Shown here in pieces: positions 58,203-64,000 of a stretch of 64,000 bases of DNA. Each line of letters starts with the position of its first letter. Within the stretch, counting starts at the first letter, position 1. Made by a program: the position numbers and the translations under genes. The DNA is from Myxocyprinus asiaticus (Eukaryota; Chordata; Actinopteri; Cypriniformes; Catostomidae): positions 26,070,656 to 26,134,655 of the forward strand of contig NC_059348.1 of NCBI RefSeq assembly GCF_019703515.2, written 5' to 3'. Under the pieces are notes generated by a model. The model was not told the DNA's origin and ran no database searches. It saw nothing but the letters and a program-made list of their open reading frames with translations.

Positions 58203-59450
58203 CACTATATTGCCAAAAGTATTCACTCACCCATCCAAATAATTGAATTCAGGTGTTCCAATCACTTCCATGGCCACAGGTGTATAAAATGAAGCACCTA
58301 GGCATGCAGACTGCTTCTACAAACATTTGTGAAAGAATGGGCCACTCTCAGGAGCTCAGTGAATTCCAGCGTGGTACTGTGATAGGATGCCACCTGTGCA
58401 ACAAGTCCAGTTGTGAAATTTCCTCGCTACTAAATATTCCACAGTCAACTGTCAGTGGTATTATAACAAAGTGGAAGCGATTGGGAATGACAGCAACTCA
58501 GCCACAAAGTGGTAGGCCACGTAAAATGACAGAGCGGGGTCAGCGGATGCGGAGGCGCATAGTGCGTAGAGGTCGTCAACTTTCTGCAGAGTCAATCGCT
58601 ACAGACCTCCAAAGTTCATGTGGCCTTCAGATTAGCTCAAGAACAGTGCGTAGAGAGCTTCATGGAATGGGTTTCCATGGCCGAGCAACTGCATCCAAGC
58701 CATACATCACCAAGTGCAATGCACAGCGTCGGATGCAGTGGTGTAAAGCACACCGCCACTGGACTCTAGAGCAGTGGAGACGCGTTCTCTGGAGTGATGA
58801 ATCACGCTTCTCCATCTGGCAATCTGATGGACGAGTCTGGGTTTGGCGGTTGCCAGGAGAACGGTACTTGTCTGACTGCATTGTGCCAGCTGTGAAGTTT
58901 GGTGGAGGGGGGATTATGGTGTGGGGTTGTTTTTCAGGAGCTGGGCTTGGCCCCTTAGTTCCAGTGAAAGGAACTCTGAATGCTTCAGCATAACAAGAGA
59001 TTTTGGACAATTCCATGCTCCCAACATTGTGGGAACAGTTTGGGGATGGCCCCTTCCTGTTCCAACATGACTGCACACCAGTGCACAAAGCAAGGTCCAT
59101 AAAGACATGGATGAGCGAGTTTGGTGTGGAAGAACTTGACTGGCCTGCACAGAGTCCTGACCTCAACCCGATAGAGCACCTTTGGGATGAATTAGAGCGA
59201 AGACTGCGAGCCAGGCCTTCTCGTCCAACATCAGTGTCTGACCTCACAAATGCGCTTCTGGAAGAATGGTCAAAAATTCCCATAAACACACTCCTAAACC
59301 TTGTGGAAAGCCTTTCCAGAAGAGTTGAAGCTGTTACAGCTGCAAAGGGTGGGCCGACGTCATATTAAACCCTATGGATTAAGAATGGGATGTCACTTAA
59401 GTTCATATGCGTCTAAAGACAGATGAGCGAATACTTTTGGCAATATAGTG
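58203..59450 (+). mobile_element. Nearly intact Tc1-type transposon
   Basis: TIRs CACTATATTGCCAAAAGTAT and ATACTTTTGGCAATATAGTG, flanked by TA (58201-58202, 59451-59452). Size 1248 bp. It holds a transposase frame from about 58289 to 59368 interrupted by one in-frame TAA (58991-58993). Both inverted ends match over at least 20 bases. Confidence 0.92.
58253..59368 (+). pseudogene. Tc1 transposase with a single nonsense codon
   Basis: The cut-and-paste DDE transposase reads from a start near 58289 (MKHLGMQ) or 58337 ([10 protein letters not shown]). An HTH region with [20 protein letters not shown] (about 58425-58480) is followed by the linker [12 protein letters not shown]. The catalytic region has [16 protein letters not shown] (first D), FLFQHDCTPVHKA (second D) and [15 protein letters not shown] (third acid, E). 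A TAA at 58991-58993 after LNASA is in frame with the continuing QEILDN, so the two halves are one frame with one stop. It probably replaced a tyrosine codon. Confidence 0.88.
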
Positions 59451-59452
59451 TA

Positions 59453-60605
59453 TAAAACATTTATGGTGTTAGTATAACCATGACACTAGCCATTCCGTGT
59501 AGTGGAACATTGCATGAATAGCTCTGCTTCACACGTAGTGGGAAGAGAAGAGACAAAAACGATCTTAGACTGGAATGTGATACAGTGGCACTAGCCGACA
59601 GGTTAGTGTTCCAATGAAAATAACGATCTTCGTAATGTTGTAGCAGAAGAGAGAGGATGACATGGTTAAAATCAGTCTGTCAACATAAGCAGTGACCCTA
59701 GCCATCCATGGTAGTGGACACTACAGAAAGCTCTTCTTCGCACATAGTGGGAAGAGAAGAGATATAAAATGGCCTGAGATCGTGAATGTAATGTCATGGC
59801 ACTAGTCAACAGGGTAGTGAAACATGGATATACACTCAGTGATCACCTACTTATGCAGGGTACAGGTGTAGCATCCGCTTTCTGTTCTTGGCTAACTGAA
59901 GTGGAACACGGTGTGGTGAATATACAAATATTTAAAAATGCTGTTGAAAGTGTTAGATGGAGTATGGCATATCACACCACAAGACATGCCAACTTCCCAA
60001 AAGTATTTCCTGCCACCCTCTAAAATGTTTTTGCCTACCGACCATATCAGCTGGATTGTACAGTGCAAAACGACAAATTATGGTGAATGTTTAGCAGAAA
60101 TTACCTCATAATATCATTATTCTGTATATGTTGTTTTATAAATGAAAAGCATTGTACTCAAAACTGTCCACGCTTGTTTTAGCTGCAGAATTATGCCTGA
60201 AAATGCTCCGATGCTCTTTCATCGCTTAGCGTAATTATGGAACCCTAAAACTTCCATCCACGGTGCTAAAACATCAGTGGTGTCTAAGTATTCATTCTTA
60301 AATATTCAAGTCAATTTAATGAATGCTTGGAAGCCAGCGACGTTTTAGTAGTGTGTCAACCTTTGAAATGGTTCCTTTAGTAACATTTACGACCAATATT
60401 GAACTTAAAACTAATTTACCCCCACTAAAAATTATGCATTCATTATCCATTAACATTTTATTTAAATATAATTTGTTTGGACTATTTGCTGTGATATGGG
60501 GTCACTGAAGTCTAAGTGGGAAGTACAATAAGCAAACCAATGAAACCATTCTACAACTAAAAATTTAGGGAGCCACTTATTGACACAACCCCCCCCCCCC
60601 CCAAA
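59453..60605. other. znf644 intron with degenerate tandem repeat and C14 tract
   Basis: A repeat of about 212-bp period: the block at about 59487-59600 returns at about 59699-59812 (shared AGTGGGAAGAGAAGAGA). A C-run of 14 is at 60589-60602. No gene recognised. Confidence 0.55.
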
Positions 60606-61617
60606 CCAGAACTGCCCCTGCGACTTGCAAGAAGCAGAGTATCGTCTATCGCCTTGTTGATGGGGTCCTGTCCTATAATATGGTGGTCTGGCCAGCTACG
60701 ACAACCCTATTGAGCCAGACGAGCCTCCTTCAGGGGCCAGACAAAAAGTCTCCACAACTTTGGATGGGGATGCTAGATCTTGCCTCAGTCTTGCGAGAGC
60801 ATATCCTTCCTTACAGGAATTTCCCATGGGAAAGCATCCAACAGCTCTACCAGCTCATCGAATCAAATTTGCTTGTTGGGCCACTGTGACGCAACCAGCA
60901 ACATGTTCTCCCTGTCTTCCCAAACAATGCACATCACTACTTAGTGTAGCAAGTGGACGGGAGTGAACACATATTTGTGTTTCTCTGGCCATTTGTGAGC
61001 TAGGGTGTCTAAGCTCAGCAGAGCCTGGGTCATGGAGTACCAGAGGTATCTGGGGCCAAAACTGCAGTGTTGTCCTTGTGAATCAGACAGTGAACCTAAA
61101 ATTCTGTCCGAAGAGCCAGGAGGCTTGCAAGCATTTCTTGGCAATTTATGTGCCACGTAATTTGCGTTCCTGTCCAGGTGACAAAGACTGAATGACCGTT
61201 GTATAGGGATTCCCGGCCTGTGTTTGACGTGTCCGCCGTGACAACTTTGCATCTGGCCTGTCAGCCGAGCGATATGTCCTTCTGATAGAATGTGGTCGTT
61301 CTCCACATAACTAGCATGGAGTGTCACTGTGAGATGTAAGATATCATGTTGCAACGTGATTAGTGACTCTCGAGTTGATCCAACATTAGAGAGGTTTCAT
61401 TTGTAATAAAACCAGAGCCCACGGCGGCCATCAATCCCAAAACCCGTCGGAACATTTCAGCGGTAGGGCTACCCCTGGCTTGAACTTGTCAAGCACCTGA
61501 ATATAGATTGAGTGCATTCGTCGATCAGATGCACCGAGTCAAGTTTAATTCCAAGAAGGAAACTTGCCAACTGGGCACCTACATGCTTTTTTGCCCAATT
61601 AACTTTGCAGCCCAAAT

Positions 61618-62846
61618 CAGTCCCTCCAGGATTTTGCGATCGCAAGAATTCTTGCAAATTCAACCAATCTCCGCATTTTTTTTGCAGTAGCTTGCAATTT
61701 TGTATAATTTCCACAAATTTTCCACCAAAACATTTAATCTGAGCTTTCCTTCATGTTTGACATCAGCAAAACAAATGCTTGAAAAGCCTGAAGCAGTTGC
61801 AACATATCTAAATGCACAGCTGCCGTTTGTATCATCTCCACAGTAACAGTGTAAGTGTCTCTACCTCGCCTCCTCAACATTATGCGTTCACTATCAAAAT
61901 TATTGTCTGAACTTTCGCGTGACTGCAGACTGCACATATGCCACATACATTGCAACTAGTGTTTAATCTTCACCCTGAGTGCTGCGAATGAGACACAAAA
62001 CCTGCGTTTATACACAGAAACTCTAACATTCACTTAAAATCCCCATTAGTTGTGTAGTAAAATGTGATTAGAATTTGAAGTGCTTAATTCAGTAGGTTAC
62101 GAATCTGAAAATGGCAATTTATGCTGAACACTTACATGTTGAAAATAAATGTTTTTTACTGATATAAAAAGGTCACTTATACATACAGTATATTTCAAAA
62201 TATGACGAAAATAGCCATCGTAACATTTACATATGTAACATTTATTTGGAGCACTTGTGGAATTTAAATTTGTACATAAATGCTCAAATATATGAACTCT
62301 AATTGTATTTGTTTGTATATGGCCATATATCAGATTTCAATATCAGACAATGTAATAATTGCAACAGGCCAAATTAATCCTCATTGATGTTTTTAGTTTA
62401 CAGATTTATTGTGCGTCTATTTTAAACTTAGGCTAAGTCTAAGAAACTACGTTTTCTTGAATTGTCTGAGGCATAGCATTTTAAAACTAAAATAATTAAG
62501 GGTCTTCCAATACCCACAGGCTTCACCTAAATGTATGGCAGCCTATTTTTGCGTGTAATTCTTTTTTTTTTTTTTTTTTTTTTTGCTAACTGCATATTCA
62601 GTTATTGTGCACTAAAATATTACATGTAATTGCGTTTACAATGTAATTAACACAGTTACAAAGGTATGATATGAGAGTATGTTTTAGCTGCACAATTACA
62701 AAGGTATGAGAGGTTTCACAGCAAAACAACACCAAAAAATGCCGCAAATTGTATTGCAAAAAAAAAAAAAAAAAAAAACGCAGCAAATGCAGTAATTTTG
62801 GGCCGCAAAAATCAGGGAAAAGTGCCACGAAATCCTGGTGGGACTG
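61618..62846. mobile_element. MITE with CAGTCCC ends inside the DIRS-like element
   Basis: Ends CAGTCCCTCCAGGATTTTGC and AAATCCTGGTGGGACTG are inverted, flanked on both sides by CCAAAT (61612-61617 and 62847-62852). It separates the two RT parts of the DIRS-like element. It includes a T-run at 62562-62584 and an A-run at 62760-62778. Confidence 0.8.
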
Positions 62847-62931
62847 CCAAATGCTCCAGATTTGTGAGCAGTAGATCCCTGTGCTTGCATGCTTGTTCCA
62901 CGGATTGTGTTAAAAGCAACCAAGGACACCG

Positions 62932-63180
62932 CTATGCATTGACACATTTCATAAATAAGCAAGGAGCCATGGACAAGCCGAAGGGCAGGAGCTGGTATGC
63001 AGTCCTCTTGAAGGCGAATCTCAAGAATGGCCTTTGACGAGGGGCTGTATGCACATGAAACAACGCGTCTTTTAGATCGACTGACATAAACCAGTCCAGA
63101 GGATAGCCGTGAGTCAAAATCTGTCTCTGAGTAATCATCTTTAACAGAGACTCTCCGCGTGTCCCATTCAAGCATCTCAA
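62932..63180 (-). pseudogene. DIRS-like RT fragment
   Basis: 82 codons with TQRQILTHGYPLDWFMSVDL and KDALFHVH, then LRFAFKRTAYQLLPFGLSMA and PCLFMKCVNA. These are the motif A to motif B region of DIRS-type RT; the catalytic YLDD segment is not found in frame. Confidence 0.7.
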
Positions 63181-63480
63181 GTCTGTAGCTCACCATCCTT
63201 CTTGGTGCTATCAGAAAAAAGTGGCTATAGGACCCTTTCTGCATGCCGGTACGCTACCCATTGCATCTTTGGTAAGGAGACATTGAACCTCTGAGTGTAA
63301 AATCACTGTGACTGTGGAGAAGAGGACACAGTTAATTTCTGACAAAATTAGCATCACCGGACCGTCAATAGACATGCCAATTTCCTGGGCAGAGACTTTG
63401 GTGGCCGGAGCACAAAATCATGGACATAATGGCAGAGATATTTTGTTGCTGGGCTCAAGCTCTGTATCCGGTCCTCGCTA

Positions 63481-63743
63481 GCCACAGAAGGAATATGGCA
63501 GAATGAAAGACAAGTGGCTTCAGCTTTCAGAACGCTGATTGTAAAAAATGTATAAAGTATGATATTATTCAGAATAAAGCATCAGTATGCTAAACCTCAG
63601 AGCTTTAATTCAGTTTGATCAAATTTAATTGGCAATCAATAAATATTTGTTCTTTATTTGTGTCTGAACGTGTTTTTTGTTTTTTTCACTTGCACTACAA
63701 ATTAATTATGTGTGGTTTTACTGTTGCTTTTTGATTCTAACAG
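63481..63743. other. End of znf644 intron with acceptor
   Basis: AT-rich, ends in TTTTTGATTCTAACAG, a good acceptor for the exon at 63744. Confidence 0.5.
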
Positions 63744-64000
63744 AGGTGGACACATCCCAGACTAAACATCAGGCAGAACTGCCAACTGACTACCAACGAA
63801 CAGAGCTCATGTGTCCACTCTGTATGGAGTTGTTTGACACAAGGACTGGGCTGTCCAATCATGTACGAGGCCATCTGAAGCGACTGGGAAAACCTGTTTC
63901 CACTTCATCAAAATCTCCAGTGATCTTATTGAAAGAATTGATGCGTGACAAGAAACAGTTTGAGATGAAGTTGCAGGTTCTTGAAAAGAAGTGTCGTGGT
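63744..64000 (+). CDS. znf644: znf644, C2H2 exon continuing past the window
   Basis: After the acceptor the frame (phase 1 from the previous exon) reads VDTSQTKHQAELPTD, then a classical finger CPLCMELFDTRTGLSNHVRG with HLKRLGK. This is the most conserved finger of ZNF644 (C-x2-C ... H-x3-H with GLSNHVRGHLKRLGK). It continues SPVILLKELMRDKKQFEMKL, matching the helix that follows in homologues. Open to the window edge, so the gene's 3' end lies outside. This C-terminal finger region is thought to take part in G9a/GLP binding in mammals. Confidence 0.9.

Larger units (their letters stand above)
60606..63480 (-). mobile_element. DIRS-like retrotransposon, decayed
   Basis: Minus-strand reading pieces in order. 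RT at 63180-62932 has DWFMSVDLKDALFHVHTAPR and RPFLRFAFKRTAYQLLPFGL, and the next block DLGCKVNWAKKHV ... LGIKLDSVHLID lies at 61640-61500. RNase H-like and later parts follow (LSLDTLAHKWPEKHKYVFTP near 61010, and FPWEIPVRKDMLSQ with HPHPKLWRLFVWPL near 60850-60730). The VDLKDA and FLRFAF motifs are typical of DIRS/Ngaro elements rather than gypsy. Stops and shifts are numerous; terminal repeats were not identified, so limits are approximate. A MITE (61618-62846) interrupts the RT. Confidence 0.72.

Noticed and set aside
58660..59289. Minus-strand frame of 209 codons
   Set aside because: Shadow of the Tc1 transposase on the plus strand, which has the full DDE motif set.
60680..60966. Plus-strand frames resembling a polyprotein
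   Set aside because: The minus strand in the same place matches the DIRS-like element (HPHPKLWRLFVWPL), so the plus frames are shadows.

Overview
The window reads as a teleost genome, most likely a cyprinid. It has intron-split vertebrate genes, dense Tc1/mariner, hAT and fold-back DNA transposons, L1/Tx1, L2, Rex1-like and RLE-type LINEs, DIRS-like and Gmr1-like LTR-class elements, and tRNA-derived SINEs of cyprinid type. No bacterial, viral, CRISPR or operon-like content was seen. The species is inferred from repeat families recognised by eye, not by database search.

Layout: (1) 2.6-4.6 kb holds a complete five-exon claudin gene on the plus strand, closest to claudin-18, with a TATA box. 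(2) 6.5-25.8 kb, minus strand, holds the remains of hfm1 (MER3-type meiotic DNA helicase). At least 12 exons are recognisable, but they carry five or more in-frame stops, several frameshifts, a damaged Walker A motif and a damaged motif VI. They are interrupted by an L1, a CACTG MITE, a SINE fragment, a Gmr1-like retrotransposon and other elements: a dead gene. (3) 26-34.3 kb is intergenic, with an RLE-type LINE, a TTAA-flanked MITE and an L2 LINE. (4) A candidate untranslated first exon near 34.85 kb, a large zinc-finger coding exon at 53.06-55.24 kb and a C2H2 exon at 63.74 kb to the window end form znf644 on the plus strand. Its introns are filled with transposons: a Rex1-like LINE with a Tc1 inside it, a five-deep nest of hAT-type/fold-back elements (41.0-49.6 kb), a Sleeping Beauty-type Tc1, a nearly intact second Tc1, and a DIRS-like element split by a MITE.

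hfm1 and znf644 are also neighbours in mammals, which supports both assignments. The claudin is a tight-junction protein and znf644 a nuclear regulator. They share no evident pathway; the window is a conserved neighbourhood heavily reworked by transposons.

The most notable items are the pseudogenised meiotic helicase with datable insertions in its exons, the Ty3/gypsy element with integrase upstream of reverse transcriptase, and the nested transposon stack with readable target-site duplications.
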